A stretch of 64,000 bases of DNA from Flavobacterium undicola (GTDB lineage: Bacteria; Bacteroidota; Bacteroidia; Flavobacteriales; Flavobacteriaceae), in NCBI RefSeq assembly GCF_009909155.2, contig NZ_JAAAPM020000007.1, forward strand, positions 62,001-126,000, given 5' to 3'. The notes below the pieces were generated by a model that saw only the letters and a program-made list of their open reading frames with translations, did not search any database and was not told the origin of the DNA. Numbering within the stretch: position 1 is the stretch's first letter; each line of letters opens with the position of its first letter. Below are positions 1-9,152 of this stretch, one piece after another. Both the position numbers and the translations under genes were made by a program.

Positions 1-1241
1 TTGTTCATGTCTACCAAGAACATTTTTCCTGGCTCTAATCTACCGTGGCTTTCTACATCTTCCGGATCAACAGTTACAACACCAATTTCTGATGCCATAA
101 TCAGTTTACCACTTTTAGTTACAGTATAACGAGAAGGTCTTAAACCATTACGGTCTAATAAAGCTCCTACATAATCTCCATCAGAGAAAGGTACTGAAGC
201 TGGTCCATCCCATGGCTCCATGATACAAGCATTGTACTCGTAGAATGCTTTTCTTTCGTCAGACATGGTTTTGTGTTTTTCCCATGCTTCAGGAATCATC
301 ATCATCATTACTTCAGGTAATGATCTTCCAGTATGTGTCAATAATTCAACTACCATATCCATAGAAGCAGAATCTGATTTTCCAGGTAAGATGATAGGGA
401 ATAATTTTTCGATTTGTGGTCCAAAGACATCACTTTTCATGATTTCTTCACGTACACGCATTCTACTTACGTTACCTCTTAAAGTATTAATCTCACCATT
501 TTGACACATGTATCTAAAAGGTTGAGATAATTCCCAAGTAGGCATTGTATTAGTAGAGAAACGTTGGTGTACTAAAGCCAAACGAGTTACTAAATCCGTT
601 TGTTGTAAGTCAGTATAATATGGCCCAATATCCTCAGGCATAATGATACCTTTATATATTAAGGTAGTAGTAGATAAACTTGGTACATAAAAATAAGAAC
701 TTTGCGATATTTTAGAATTCGCAATAGCATGTTCTGTGATTTTACGAGCAGCATATAGCTTAGCTTTAAAAGTAGCTTCGTCAATAACTTCGCTTTGACC
801 AACAAAAACTTGTTCGATAGTAGGTTCAGAAGCTGATGCAATTTCACCTAGTTGTGTAGAGTCTACAGGAACTTCTCTCCATCCTAGAACAGTAAGTCCT
901 TGTGCTTTAATTTCTTTTTCAAATATGTCTTTACAAAAAACGTATTGATTTTGGATTTTAGGTAAAAATACCATTCCAACAGCATATTCACGTGCAGCAG
1001 GTAATTTGAAATCACAAACTCTATTGAAATATTCGTGTGGAATGTCAATCAAAAGTCCAGCTCCATCTCCCGTTTTTCCGTCAGCACTTACACCACCACG
1101 GTGCTCTAGTTTTACTAGAATCTCTAATGCGTCGTGTATAATTTGATTCGTTTTCTCACCTTTAAGGTTGCAAATAAAACCAGCTCCACAGTTTTCATGC
1201 TCGAATTCTGGCAAATAAAGGCCTTGTTCTTTAAGTTTCAT
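1..1241 (-). CDS. gltB: Glutamate synthase large subunit, N-terminal part (cut by window edge)
   Basis: The first 413 codons of the large subunit of glutamate synthase, which makes two glutamates from glutamine and 2-oxoglutarate in cytoplasmic nitrogen assimilation. The translation begins MKLKEQGLYLPEFEHENCGAG. Cys18 is the expected N-terminal nucleophile of the class II glutamine amidotransferase domain once a 17-residue propeptide is removed. The domain continues with RGGVSADGKTGDGAG and a region containing MCQNGEINTLRGN, both typical of GltB. The remainder, with the FMN/Fe-S synthase domain, lies beyond base 1, so partners such as gltD cannot be seen. A CAAAAATA (TATTTTTG on the coding strand) at 1260-1267 is a plausible -7 promoter box. 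Identification is secure; only the 3' part is missing. Confidence 0.97.
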   Translation of the reverse strand, partial: MKLKEQGLYLPEFEHENCGAGFICNLKGEKTNQIIHDALEILVKLEHRGGVSADGKTGDGAGLLIDIPHEYFNRVCDFKLPAAREYAVGMVFLPKIQNQYVFCKDIFEKEIKAQGLTVLGWREVPVDSTQLGEIASASEPTIEQVFVGQSEVIDEATFKAKLYAARKITEHAIANSKISQSSYFYVPSLSTTTLIYKGIIMPEDIGPYYTDLQQTDLVTRLALVHQRFSTNTMPTWELSQPFRYMCQNGEINTLRGNVSRMRVREEIMKSDVFGPQIEKLFPIILPGKSDSASMDMVVELLTHTGRSLPEVMMMMIPEAWEKHKTMSDERKAFYEYNACIMEPWDGPASVPFSDGDYVGALLDRNGLRPSRYTVTKSGKLIMASEIGVVTVDPEDVESHGRLEPGKMFLVDMN

Positions 1242-1663
1242 GCTTGATAATTTTTTCTACAAAAATAGATATTTCATTAAATATAATCCATCGATTTGGA
1301 GTATTATAAGCCACTTTTACAGGAATAATAGAAAAATGTGTAATTAATAATAATAATTGCATTATTTGTGCTATGTATTAACAAATCGTTAATTAAGCTT
1401 TGTTTTTAGGGTGTTATTTTGACAATTATTTCTGATTTTTTTAAATTCAATATTGAAAAATTCAATGCAAAAACGTCTGTTCGTCCTTTTTTTAGCTAAA
1501 AAACCTTTTTTTGGTTGAAAAAAAACTGCAAAAGCATCTTTTTTTAACTTTATTTATAAGATATTTTAAATCACTAAAAAGATTGTTGATTGTAAGTTCG
1601 TTTTTGCTACTTTTGTCGGACTTATTTTCTGAAATAAAATCAGATTCAGATAAAATCTATATT
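1242..1663. other. Intergenic region between divergent gltB and sucC
   Basis: 422 bases without a credible gene. It holds the gltB leader on the minus strand and, at the other end, a strong sucC promoter (1586-1615). An in-frame GTG at 1511 could lengthen sucC by 51 codons, but it lies upstream of that promoter and the extra residues do not resemble SucC. The middle part is very AT-rich, with a small A/T inverted repeat near 1493-1513; no other signal was recognised. Confidence 0.6.
1586..1615 (+). promoter_or_regulatory. sucC promoter, TTG-N19-TACTTTTG
   Basis: TTG at 1586-1588 and TACTTTTG at 1608-1615 are separated by 19 bases, matching the Bacteroidota consensus TTG-N17-19-TAnnTTTG. Transcription would start near 1620 and leave a leader of about 40 bases. 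This supports the ATG at 1664 as the translation start. Confidence 0.72.
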
Positions 1664-2866
1664 ATGAACATACACGAATATCAAGGAAAAGAGATTTTAG
1701 CTAGCTACGGAGTACGCGTTCAACGCGGAATCGTTGCTAATAATGCGGTTGAAGCTGTTGCTGCTGCAAAACAATTAACTACCGAAACTGGAACAAGTTG
1801 GTATGTTGTAAAAGCACAAGTTCACGCAGGTGGACGTGGTAAAGGAGGCGGGGTTAAACTTGCTAAAGGAATTGACAAAGTGGAAGGAATTGCAAGCGAA
1901 ATTATCGGAATGCAATTAGTGACTCCTCAAACATCTGCTGAGGGAAAAAAAGTACACAAAGTTTTAATTGCTGAAGATGTTTACTATCCTGGTGAATCTG
2001 AAACTTCTGAGTTTTATGTTTCTGTTTTATTAAACAGAGGAACAGGTCGCAACATGATTATGTATTCTACTGAAGGTGGGATGGATATTGAAGAAGTGGC
2101 TGAGCACACACCTCATTTAATTTTTACTGAAGAAATTGATCCTAATGTAGGATTACAAGGTTTTCAAGCAAGAAGAATTGCTTTTAACTTAGGTCTTTCA
2201 GGAAATGCTTTTAAAGAAATGGTGAAATTCATCGATGCATTATACAAAGCTTATATTGGTTCTGATGCTTCTATGTTTGAAATCAACCCAGTTTTAAAAA
2301 CATCTGATAATAAAATTTTAGCTGTTGATGCTAAAGTAAATATTGACGATAACGCTTTATACAGACAAAAAGCATATGCTGAGATGCGTGATATTCTTGA
2401 AGAAAATCCAATCGAAGTTGAAGCTAAAGAAGTAGGATTGAACTATGTGGATCTTGACGGTACTGTAGGTTGTATGGTAAACGGTGCAGGTCTTGCAATG
2501 GCAACTATGGATTTAATTAAATATGCAGGTTTTGAACCAGCTAACTTCCTTGACGTAGGAGGAACTGCTGATGCTAAACGTGTGGAAACTGCTTTCCGTA
2601 TTATCTTGAAAGATCCAAACGTAAAAGCTATTTTGATTAACATTTTTGGAGGAATCGTTCGTTGTGACCGTGTTGCTCAAGGTGTTGTTGATGCTTACAA
2701 AAACATGGGAGACGCTATTAAAGTGCCTATCATTGTTCGTTTGCAAGGTACAAATGCTGAAATTGCAAAAGAATTAATTGATAATTCAGGTATGCCAATT
2801 TTATCTGCTGTTCAGTTTCAAGAAGCTGCTGACCAAGTACAAGCTGCTCTTTCTGTAGTTTCTTAA
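1664..2866 (+). CDS. sucC: Succinate--CoA ligase (ADP-forming) subunit beta
   Basis: A 400-residue beta subunit of succinyl-CoA synthetase, the TCA-cycle enzyme that couples succinyl-CoA cleavage to nucleotide triphosphate formation. The protein starts [17 protein letters not shown], an ATP-grasp N-terminus, followed by [17 protein letters not shown]. The C-terminal CoA-ligase domain contains [13 protein letters not shown] and [10 protein letters not shown], characteristic of the nucleotide and phosphohistidine site. Length is as usual for the family (about 390-400). The ATG at 1664 was chosen over an upstream GTG because it fits the family start and the promoter at 1586-1615. sucD is not adjacent: the gene stands alone and ends in a palindromic hairpin, so the alpha subunit must be encoded elsewhere. 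Confidence 0.97.
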   Translation: MNIHEYQGKEILASYGVRVQRGIVANNAVEAVAAAKQLTTETGTSWYVVKAQVHAGGRGKGGGVKLAKGIDKVEGIASEIIGMQLVTPQTSAEGKKVHKVLIAEDVYYPGESETSEFYVSVLLNRGTGRNMIMYSTEGGMDIEEVAEHTPHLIFTEEIDPNVGLQGFQARRIAFNLGLSGNAFKEMVKFIDALYKAYIGSDASMFEINPVLKTSDNKILAVDAKVNIDDNALYRQKAYAEMRDILEENPIEVEAKEVGLNYVDLDGTVGCMVNGAGLAMATMDLIKYAGFEPANFLDVGGTADAKRVETAFRIILKDPNVKAILINIFGGIVRCDRVAQGVVDAYKNMGDAIKVPIIVRLQGTNAEIAKELIDNSGMPILSAVQFQEAADQVQAALSVVS

Positions 2867-2888
2867 TTAAGAAATTTAGTTATATATC

Positions 2889-2920
2889 AAAATTCTGTTC
2901 GCCGCGGCGAACAGAATTTT
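2889..2920 (+). terminator. Perfect 32-bp palindrome after sucC, probable terminator
   Basis: A perfect palindrome centred between 2904 and 2905, with the GC core CGCCGCGGCG flanked by A-rich left and T-rich right arms; a T tract follows at 2917-2922. This fits an intrinsic terminator. The 280 bases from here to the next gene at 3200 contain no gene; a TAATTTTG box at 3166-3173 may be the -7 element for that gene, but no TTG was seen at the right spacing. Confidence 0.7.
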
Positions 2921-3199
2921 TTGTTTACAGCCCATTCCTCTTGATTATCAATCTTTATATTAATTTAATATTATCTGGATAATCGATGCGTTTTTTTGAT
3001 GATTTACCCTTTTTTGTGAGATTAATGGAATTTTAATCATTCTTTTTTATAAAGCTTTTATTTTTAGTACAGATAGTTTTTACACTTCGTAAAAGTTATA
3101 AAACGGAGTCTTTTATGTTTAGGTTAAGTAATTGTTTTTGTGATTTTTATGTTGGAAATCGGTGGTAATTTTGACCTGTAATTTAAAAACAAAGAAATC

Positions 3200-3538
3200 A
3201 TGAAAAAATTATTTTTATCTGTTATCGTTACTTTATTTATGAGTACAGCTTTTGCTGCGGATAAGTCTCCAAATACAGCAAAAAATTTTGATGAGACTTA
3301 TAGAGAATTGACTAAGTTATTGAACACATATCCTAATTTAGGAGGATTAGACCAGGACGTTGTGGTAAAAGTAAGAATTGCAATCAATGAGAATCATGAA
3401 ATTGTGGTGATGAGCACTGATACTACTAACGAGGATTTGAATTATTATATTAAAAACACCTTAAACTATCAAAAGCTATTAGCTGAAGAATTGAAAGTTG
3501 GAAAAGGACTTGTTTTTCTGATTAAGTTTACTAAATAG
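3200..3538 (+). CDS. Small secreted protein of unknown function
   Basis: 112 residues starting MKKLFLSVIVTLFMSTAFA, a clear signal peptide with cleavage expected after AFA (about residue 19). The mature part is about 93 residues with no Cys, no membrane segment and no motif I recognise; it includes IAINENHEIVVMSTDTTNE. The alternation of short hydrophobic strands with two helices suggests a small periplasmic domain like those often found in Flavobacteriaceae. It is a single-gene unit with its own probable promoter box and a terminator at 3559-3598. Function unknown. Confidence 0.75.
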   Translation: MKKLFLSVIVTLFMSTAFAADKSPNTAKNFDETYRELTKLLNTYPNLGGLDQDVVVKVRIAINENHEIVVMSTDTTNEDLNYYIKNTLNYQKLLAEELKVGKGLVFLIKFTK

Positions 3539-3558
3539 TCTAAAGTAATTTAAACAAA

Positions 3559-3598
3559 AAAAATCCCGATTTCGTTTTAAGACGAGATTGGGATTTTG
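3559..3598 (+). terminator. Hairpin terminator, probably bidirectional
   Basis: The arms AAATCCCGATTTCGT and ACGAGATTGGGATTT pair with two G-U type positions. T tracts follow on the plus strand and A tracts precede it, so it can serve both converging genes, the secreted protein and the DUF1456 gene. Confidence 0.65.
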
Positions 3599-3637
3599 TT
3601 TTTATGATTGTAAAGAAAATAAAATTTTAGTTTAAAC

Positions 3638-4105
3638 TTAAGATTTTTTTCCTTTACCGTTATTGAACTTTACTTTTTCGACAACCTGAATTTTAGGAGC
3701 TGTTTTTGAATTACTTTTCTTAAAAGGTTTTTTTGCAGTAGTACCCGATTTTGAAGGTTTTTGATCTCCTCTTCCTTTTTCTTCATCTTTAGCAGCGGCT
3801 TTAAATTCAGAACGTTCTTTGGTACTGTCTTTTTTCGGAATCTCTGCTTTGTGTTTTGCTAAAACATCATTTGGGTTTTTAGGATTTTCTTTAGTCCCAC
3901 GCAAATGAATAACCAAAGCATTTAAAAAATTACGTAAAACCTGGTCACCACATTCTACATAATTAGGATGTTTTTCATCACGGAAAAAAGCCCCTAATTC
4001 TGATTTTGAAATTCTGAAATCTACTAATTCCAATATTTCTACTATTTGGTCATCACGAAGCATTAAAGCCACGCGTAATTTTTTAAAGATATCGTTGTTT
4101 GTCAT
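3638..4105 (-). CDS. DUF1456 family protein (YehS-like) with basic tail
   Basis: 155 residues. The first 75 form two repeats of the DUF1456 type, visible as MTNNDIFKKLRVALMLRD with a later FRISKSELGAFFRDEKHPNY; this pattern is known from E. coli YehS, whose role is not established. The C-terminal half is a disordered Lys/Pro/Ser-rich tail ending KFNNGKGKKS, which could bind nucleic acid. CAAAGGTA at 4122-4129 (TACCTTTG on the coding strand) is a good -7 box just upstream. Family assignment is firm, function open. Confidence 0.85.
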   Translation of the reverse strand: MTNNDIFKKLRVALMLRDDQIVEILELVDFRISKSELGAFFRDEKHPNYVECGDQVLRNFLNALVIHLRGTKENPKNPNDVLAKHKAEIPKKDSTKERSEFKAAAKDEEKGRGDQKPSKSGTTAKKPFKKSNSKTAPKIQVVEKVKFNNGKGKKS

Positions 4106-4144
4106 TTTTGTATTTTTTACAAAGGTACGTTATTCTGGCATTAG

Positions 4145-5173
4145 CTAATCGCATCGATTGAGGATTTCAATTATTTTGTCCAAATCCTTCTTCTTGTGAT
4201 TGGCTGTGATGATGATTCGATTCAAATAATCCGTTTCTGAAGTGTATTTAAAATTGGTGATAATGATCTTATTCGACGCTAAAATAGTATTGATGTTTTC
4301 GATTCGGGGATAAATAACGGGGTAGTTTTTATCAAACAGAATGTTAGTATTGGGAATCAATTTCGAATGAATATAAGCCAAATTTTTTCTCAATTTTTTG
4401 TTTTGCTTCCAATAAATCTTTTCGGCATCAGCTAGGGTTTTTACAAAAGCGGGATTCATCCCGGCACTCGAAACAAAAGTGTCATTTGCCTTGATTTTAT
4501 TGATGAAATCAATGTCGCCGGCAATCACACCTCCTGATAATCCCATGGCTTTTCCTAAAGAAGAAACCATGATTTTTCGTTTAATGTTAGGTTGATTTAT
4601 CGTCGAAAAAACACCATTTCCATCAGTGCCTAAAATTCCTAGCGAATGCGATTCGTCAATAACTAAAGTAATTTCTTTGTGATTGGGAATTTGTTCTAAA
4701 ACAGAAAGTGAAACAGCAGTTACGGTATTAGTCGCAACAGCATCGGTTAGGATTGTAATTTTTTCTGGTTTGTTATTTAATAAACGCGGATTTAATTCCT
4801 CGTTTATAAAAAACGGAATACTATCACCGTTGCTAATAGCAACATGATTGTCTGGAAAATGATAGAAAACCGCTGTTTCTGACTTTAAAGTTTCAAGAAC
4901 TAATTTTCCGGCTAACATACCAGAAGAAACAGTAAGAGCAGCTTCGGCTTGAATGAATTTTGCTAAAAAAGTTTCTCCTTTTTCGTAAGCAGTCAGTTTG
5001 ATATTCGCATTTCTGGAACTGCCATAAGCCGTTCCCCAGCGGGTAATATTTTTAAAGAGTATTTTTTGAAATTTTTTATTTGGCGGTAGGCCTAAATAAG
5101 CTGTCCCGCCAAAATATAAATAGTTGCCTCCGTCGATTTTTAAGACCCGATCAGGGAATTTAGTTACTTTCAT
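4145..5173 (-). CDS. PLP-dependent aminotransferase, BioF/KBL-like family
   Basis: 342 residues of the alpha-oxoamine synthase branch of fold-type I PLP enzymes. YLYFGGTAYLGL near the N-terminus matches the substrate-entry region of BioF/KBL proteins. VIDESHSLGILG carries the cofactor-binding Asp173, and SSLGKAMGLSGG provides the Schiff-base Lys208. It is shorter than authentic BioF (about 385-390) and no other biotin genes are near. It starts 6 bases after the dipeptide epimerase stop, so the two form an operon. This suggests a role with amino acids released from cell-wall or dietary peptides, but that is inference: the actual substrate cannot be read from the sequence. Automatic annotation as 8-amino-7-oxononanoate synthase would be unsafe. 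Confidence 0.82.
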   Translation of the reverse strand: MKVTKFPDRVLKIDGGNYLYFGGTAYLGLPPNKKFQKILFKNITRWGTAYGSSRNANIKLTAYEKGETFLAKFIQAEAALTVSSGMLAGKLVLETLKSETAVFYHFPDNHVAISNGDSIPFFINEELNPRLLNNKPEKITILTDAVATNTVTAVSLSVLEQIPNHKEITLVIDESHSLGILGTDGNGVFSTINQPNIKRKIMVSSLGKAMGLSGGVIAGDIDFINKIKANDTFVSSAGMNPAFVKTLADAEKIYWKQNKKLRKNLAYIHSKLIPNTNILFDKNYPVIYPRIENINTILASNKIIITNFKYTSETDYLNRIIITANHKKKDLDKIIEILNRCD

Positions 5174-5179
5174 TAACTG

Positions 5180-6190
5180 TTATTTTAAAATAACTCCAGT
5201 TCCATTCAATGCTGAATAGCCAATTTTCCCATCTTTAATTTGTACTCCGCTGGCAATATCTTCGGATAAAAGTAAGGCACCATCCATGTCAACATAATCC
5301 AATTGTGGTAACAGATGTGCAATAGCTGAAATTCCGACAGAAGATTCCGTCATGCAACCCACCATGGTTTTTAATCCCAGTTTTTTGGCTTGTTGAATCA
5401 TTCTTCGGGCAGGAGTCAAACCTCCACATTTCACCAATTTGATATTTATACCATGAAAATGATTGTAACATTTAGCAACATCTTGTTCAATGATACAGCT
5501 TTCGTCAGCAATGATAGGTAAAACAGAGTGTTTGTAAACAATTTCGTGTCCTTTCCAGTCGTCCGCTTTTAGCGGTTGCTCCAGAAATTCGACACCTAGT
5601 TTTTTTAATTCGATGGCATTATTTAGGGTTTCTTCAATTTCCCAACCACAATTGGCATCAATTCTAAAAATCGCATCGGTATGTTCTCTTAAAGCTTTTA
5701 CAATGGCAATATCTTCGCTGGTTCCTAATTTTATTTTATAGATAGGCCATGGCAATTCTTTCATTTTAGCCACCATTTTATCGATAGAATCAATTCCGAT
5801 GGTATAATTGGTTAAAGGATTTCTTTCGATGTTGTAATCCCAAAGTTCATGTAGCTTTTTACCTTTTTTTCGGGCGTACAAATCCGTGTAAGCCATGTCC
5901 AACGCACAAAGTGCAAACATATCATGCTTTAAGTAAGGATGTACTTTTGCCCAAAATTCTTCAGGAGTTTCGTCAACAGTGGATTCGATAAGCGTTTGTA
6001 TGGCTTCTAAATCCTGTTTCATCATTGGCACACTAATATTGTAATAAGGATTTGAAGTTGCTTCGCCATATCCAGAGAATCCACCACTTTTTAATTGTAC
6101 AATTAAAGAAGGCTGAATATCAATTGACTCTCTAGAGATTGTAAAAGTGTGCTTTAATTGTAGCTCGTATTCTCTAATTATCAATTCCAT
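5180..6190 (-). CDS. Dipeptide epimerase (enolase superfamily, L-Ala-D/L-Glu epimerase type)
   Basis: 336 residues with the enolase-superfamily capping domain followed by the TIM barrel. The catalytic KxK is YKIKLG (Lys152, Lys154). The three metal ligands are Asp178 in RIDANCGW, Glu204 in FLEQPL and Asp229 in IADESC, and the second catalytic lysine is in IKLVKCGG (Lys251/Lys254). All are intact. Members epimerise the alpha carbon of one residue in dipeptides, classically L-Ala-D-Glu from murein recycling; substrate range varies in Bacteroidota. It is the first gene of a two-gene operon with the PLP enzyme downstream. Exact dipeptide specificity cannot be told. Confidence 0.9.
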   Translation of the reverse strand: MELIIREYELQLKHTFTISRESIDIQPSLIVQLKSGGFSGYGEATSNPYYNISVPMMKQDLEAIQTLIESTVDETPEEFWAKVHPYLKHDMFALCALDMAYTDLYARKKGKKLHELWDYNIERNPLTNYTIGIDSIDKMVAKMKELPWPIYKIKLGTSEDIAIVKALREHTDAIFRIDANCGWEIEETLNNAIELKKLGVEFLEQPLKADDWKGHEIVYKHSVLPIIADESCIIEQDVAKCYNHFHGINIKLVKCGGLTPARRMIQQAKKLGLKTMVGCMTESSVGISAIAHLLPQLDYVDMDGALLLSEDIASGVQIKDGKIGYSALNGTGVILK

Positions 6191-6501
6191 AATAGTCGCG
6201 TTTTATGATAAAATTAAGCTATAAAAACGAATATTATTTAGTGTAGATGAAGAATTTTGATTTTCTGATTTTTTTTATCTCATTTTGCAGATATCATAAA
6301 AAAGGATATCGATAAAAGCGGTTTATGTAAAAAGTGGTTTTCGGTTCTAAGTATTTATATTCCCAAAAGTTATTTTTATGCTATTTTTTGCTTTTTTATG
6401 TTGGAAAAAAAATATGATTTTCCGATTAAATTGTTTGATTGTTCCTTTTTCTTTGGGTTATTATCATAAAAAATGATATTTTAGCTAAAATTATTGACGA
6501 T
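6191..6501. other. Intergenic region, nothing recognised
   Basis: 311 AT-rich bases between the divergent epimerase and the TerB-like gene. No RNA gene, hairpin of note or complete promoter was found. Confidence 0.4.
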
Positions 6502-6906
6502 ATGGATACTTGTGAAGAGAAGAAAAAATTGCTTTTGGAGATGATTGCCTTTGCAACAGTTGATGGTCAATTGAGTAAAAAAGGCTATGATTTTTTATTT
6601 CTAATTGCCAATGAATTGAATTTTGGAAAGGGAGGATTCATTGATTTATTGAGTCAGGAAATGCCAGCACTACCTGATAATATGAAATTGAATCGAATCA
6701 AGCAATTTTATCAGTTGGTTGTGTTTTTTCAGAACGATGGTGTTTTATACAAACAAGATCCGGATTTAATTGTTCATATCGCAATTAGCATGGGATTAGA
6801 TACAGACGCTGTCAAATATTTAATAAAAAAGGTGAAAAACGCACCTAACTCATCAATTTCAGATGACGTTTTATGGGATATTTTTAATGAAGCAACAGAT
6901 TATTAA
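6502..6906 (+). CDS. TerB-like small protein, function unknown
   Basis: A protein of about 134 residues when started at the ATG at 6502 (MDTCEEKKKLLLEM). An in-frame ATG at 6439 would add 21 residues, starting MFLFLWVIII, of less typical composition. LLEMIAFATVDGQLSKKGYDFLFLIANEL resembles the first helical pair of TerB-fold proteins, with an acidic residue-rich turn that can bind metal in relatives; no further domain is visible. Alpha-helical and soluble by composition. The stop overlaps the uvrB stop by 4 bases on the opposite strand. TerB relatives have been linked to stress and envelope functions, but nothing here fixes a role. Confidence 0.7.
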   Translation: MDTCEEKKKLLLEMIAFATVDGQLSKKGYDFLFLIANELNFGKGGFIDLLSQEMPALPDNMKLNRIKQFYQLVVFFQNDGVLYKQDPDLIVHIAISMGLDTDAVKYLIKKVKNAPNSSISDDVLWDIFNEATDY

Positions 6907-8894
6907 GCGAGCTGTTCCTGTAGTTTTTTAATTTCATCACGTAATTTTGCTGCTTGCATAAAGTCCAAATCTTTAGCGGCTTTTTCCATTGATTTACGCT
7001 TCTCGCGAATGCGTTTCTCCACTTCATCTTTCGATAAGTATTCGTTTATAGGTTCTGCGGCAGTATTCAAAGTATGTCCCAGTTCATATTCTACCAAAGG
7101 ATTTTTGGTAAAAGCACTATCAATTTTCTTATTCAATGCCTGCGGAACAACGTTATTAGCGGTGTTGAAATTAATCTGTTTTGTTCTGCGATAATTGGTT
7201 TCGTCAATTGTTTTTTGCATACTGGCCGTGATTTTGTCTGCATACATAATCGCTTTACCGTTCAGGTTTCTCGCAGCACGACCAATAGTTTGTGTCAACG
7301 AACGATGTGAACGCAAGAACCCTTCTTTATCTGCATCTAAAATAGCCACAAGCGAAACTTCGGGTAAATCCAATCCTTCACGCAATAAGTTCACTCCAAT
7401 CAAAACATCAAAGATTCCTTTTCGCAAATCTTGCATAATTTCGATTCGTTCCAAGGTATCTACATCCGAATGAATGTAACGACAACGAATACTTACTTTA
7501 GTTAAATATTTCGCTAATTCTTCTGCCATTCTTTTGGTCAAAGTAGTGACCAAAACGCGTTCGTCTAATTCACAACGTTGCTGAATTTCTTCTATCAAAT
7601 CATCAATTTGATTCAAACTTGGACGAATTTCGATAATAGGATCCAATAATCCCGTTGGACGAATCACTTGTTCGACCACAACGCCTTCAGTTTTTTGTAA
7701 TTCGTAATCGGCAGGTGTTGCTGACACATAAATTACCTGATTTTGCATGGCTTCAAATTCGTCAAATTTCAACGGACGATTGTCCATCGCTGCGGGAAGT
7801 CTAAATCCGTATTCTACCAAATTTTCTTTTCGGCTTCTATCGCCTCCGTACATAGCGTGAACCTGAGAAAGCGTTACGTGACTTTCGTCAACGACCATCA
7901 AATAATCTTTTGGAAAATAATCCAACAAACAGAATGGTCTCGTTCCTGCCAATCGTCCATCAAGATAACGAGAATAATTTTCGATCCCAGAACAATAACC
8001 CAATTCCCGAATCATTTCTAAGTCGAAATTGGTTCTTTCTTCCAGTCTTTTGGCTTCAAGATGTTTGCCGATTTCTTTAAAATAATCGACTTGTTTGACT
8101 AAATCCTGCTGGATTTCCCAAATAGCACCTTGCAGTACATCAGGCGAAGTCACAAACATGTTAGCGGGATAAATAGTCAGTTTTTCGAATCTTTCAATGA
8201 CTTGAGAAGTTTTTACATCAAAGCTTTCAATTTCTTCGATTTCGTCACCAAAAAAGTGAATTCGGTAAGCATCGTCGGCATAACTTGGGTAAATTTCCAC
8301 CGTGTCGCCTTTAATTCTGAAATTTCCAGGAGTAAAATCAGCTTCGGTTCTGGAATATAAACTTTGTACTAAACTGTGAAGTAATTTGGTTCTGGAGATT
8401 TCTTGTTCTCGTTGTATTTCAATGACGTTTTTTTGAAATTCCACAGGATTTCCAATACCGTACAAGCAAGAAACCGAAGCTACCACCAGAATGTCTCTTC
8501 GTCCCGAAAGCAGCGAAGAAGTAGTGCTTAAACGCATCTTCTCGAGCTCTTCGTTGATAGATAAATCTTTTTCGATGAAAACCCCTGTTACAGGCATAAA
8601 AGCTTCAGGCTGGTAATAATCGTAATAAGAAACGAAATATTCCACCGCATTATTAGGGAAAAACTGTTTGAACTCTGAGTATAATTGAGCTGCCAAGGTT
8701 TTGTTGTGTGCTAAAACCAAAGTAGGTCTTTGCACTTCCTGAATTACATTGGCCACCGTAAACGTTTTTCCAGAACCAGTAACACCTAACAGTGTTTGGA
8801 ATTTATCACCATCAATAATGCCTTGCGTTAATTTTTCAATAGCCTGAGGCTGGTCTCCCTTAGGTTGGTAATCGGATACGACTTGGAAATTCAT
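6903..8894 (-). CDS. uvrB: Excinuclease ABC subunit B
   Basis: 663 residues, the DNA-damage verification helicase of nucleotide excision repair. Walker A is GVTGSGKT (residues 37-44). The beta-hairpin that locks damaged DNA is in YYDYYQPEAFMP. Helicase motifs include DESHVT, VSATPADYE and the QTIGRAARN motif VI. The C-terminal UVR motif (AAKDLDFMQAAKLRDEIKKLQ, about 640-660) binds UvrC. Length is normal. The start ATG at 8894 fits the family (MNFQVVSDYQPKGDQP). No neighbouring gene is operonic. A second copy of its promoter and first ten codons lies at 12355-12430. Confidence 0.98.
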   Translation of the reverse strand: MNFQVVSDYQPKGDQPQAIEKLTQGIIDGDKFQTLLGVTGSGKTFTVANVIQEVQRPTLVLAHNKTLAAQLYSEFKQFFPNNAVEYFVSYYDYYQPEAFMPVTGVFIEKDLSINEELEKMRLSTTSSLLSGRRDILVVASVSCLYGIGNPVEFQKNVIEIQREQEISRTKLLHSLVQSLYSRTEADFTPGNFRIKGDTVEIYPSYADDAYRIHFFGDEIEEIESFDVKTSQVIERFEKLTIYPANMFVTSPDVLQGAIWEIQQDLVKQVDYFKEIGKHLEAKRLEERTNFDLEMIRELGYCSGIENYSRYLDGRLAGTRPFCLLDYFPKDYLMVVDESHVTLSQVHAMYGGDRSRKENLVEYGFRLPAAMDNRPLKFDEFEAMQNQVIYVSATPADYELQKTEGVVVEQVIRPTGLLDPIIEIRPSLNQIDDLIEEIQQRCELDERVLVTTLTKRMAEELAKYLTKVSIRCRYIHSDVDTLERIEIMQDLRKGIFDVLIGVNLLREGLDLPEVSLVAILDADKEGFLRSHRSLTQTIGRAARNLNGKAIMYADKITASMQKTIDETNYRRTKQINFNTANNVVPQALNKKIDSAFTKNPLVEYELGHTLNTAAEPINEYLSKDEVEKRIREKRKSMEKAAKDLDFMQAAKLRDEIKKLQEQLA
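8865..8894. repeat. Direct repeat copy 1 (first ten codons of uvrB)
   Basis: 30 bases identical at 29 positions to 12355-12384 in the same orientation. Similarity continues beyond the start codon into the promoter (8895-8925 against 12385-12425) in weaker form. The 3.5 kb between the copies carries accessory-type genes. Confidence 0.85.
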
Positions 8895-8914
8895 GGGTTT
8901 ATATTGCTGAGTCG

Positions 8915-8922
8915 CAAAGGTA
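8915..8922 (-). promoter_or_regulatory. uvrB -7 promoter box
   Basis: CAAAGGTA on the plus strand reads TACCTTTG on the coding strand, an exact TAnnTTTG match 20 bases upstream of the uvrB ATG. No TTG lies at 17-19 bases, so the -33 part is weak. Confidence 0.5.
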
Positions 8923-9152
8923 CAAAGGAATTCAAGAAAAAAAAGTTTAGAAAAACTTAAAACTTTCAGGAGTTCTTTGAGATTGCTGCTAAAAGATTAC
9001 TGTTTCAATTTAGTTCCTTTCCAAGGCCTCAGATATACTCATTTCTCGTCTGTTTCAAAAAAATATAAAACATAAGTTAAGTTGTTTTTTCGCATATTTT
9101 AACTACGTATGGATACTTAATTTTGGACGAATAATAATTCAAAAATTGTAAT

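Noticed and set aside
1511..1663. N-terminal extension of SucC by 51 residues
   Set aside because: The extension lies across and upstream of a strong promoter and SucC proteins begin at MNIHEYQ.
2889..2920. Regulatory operator at the 32-bp palindrome after sucC
   Set aside because: Position right after a stop codon and the T tract make a terminator the simpler explanation.
4145..5173. Biotin biosynthesis bioF
   Set aside because: Motifs fit the wider family only; the protein is short, no biotin genes are near and it is operonic with a dipeptide epimerase.
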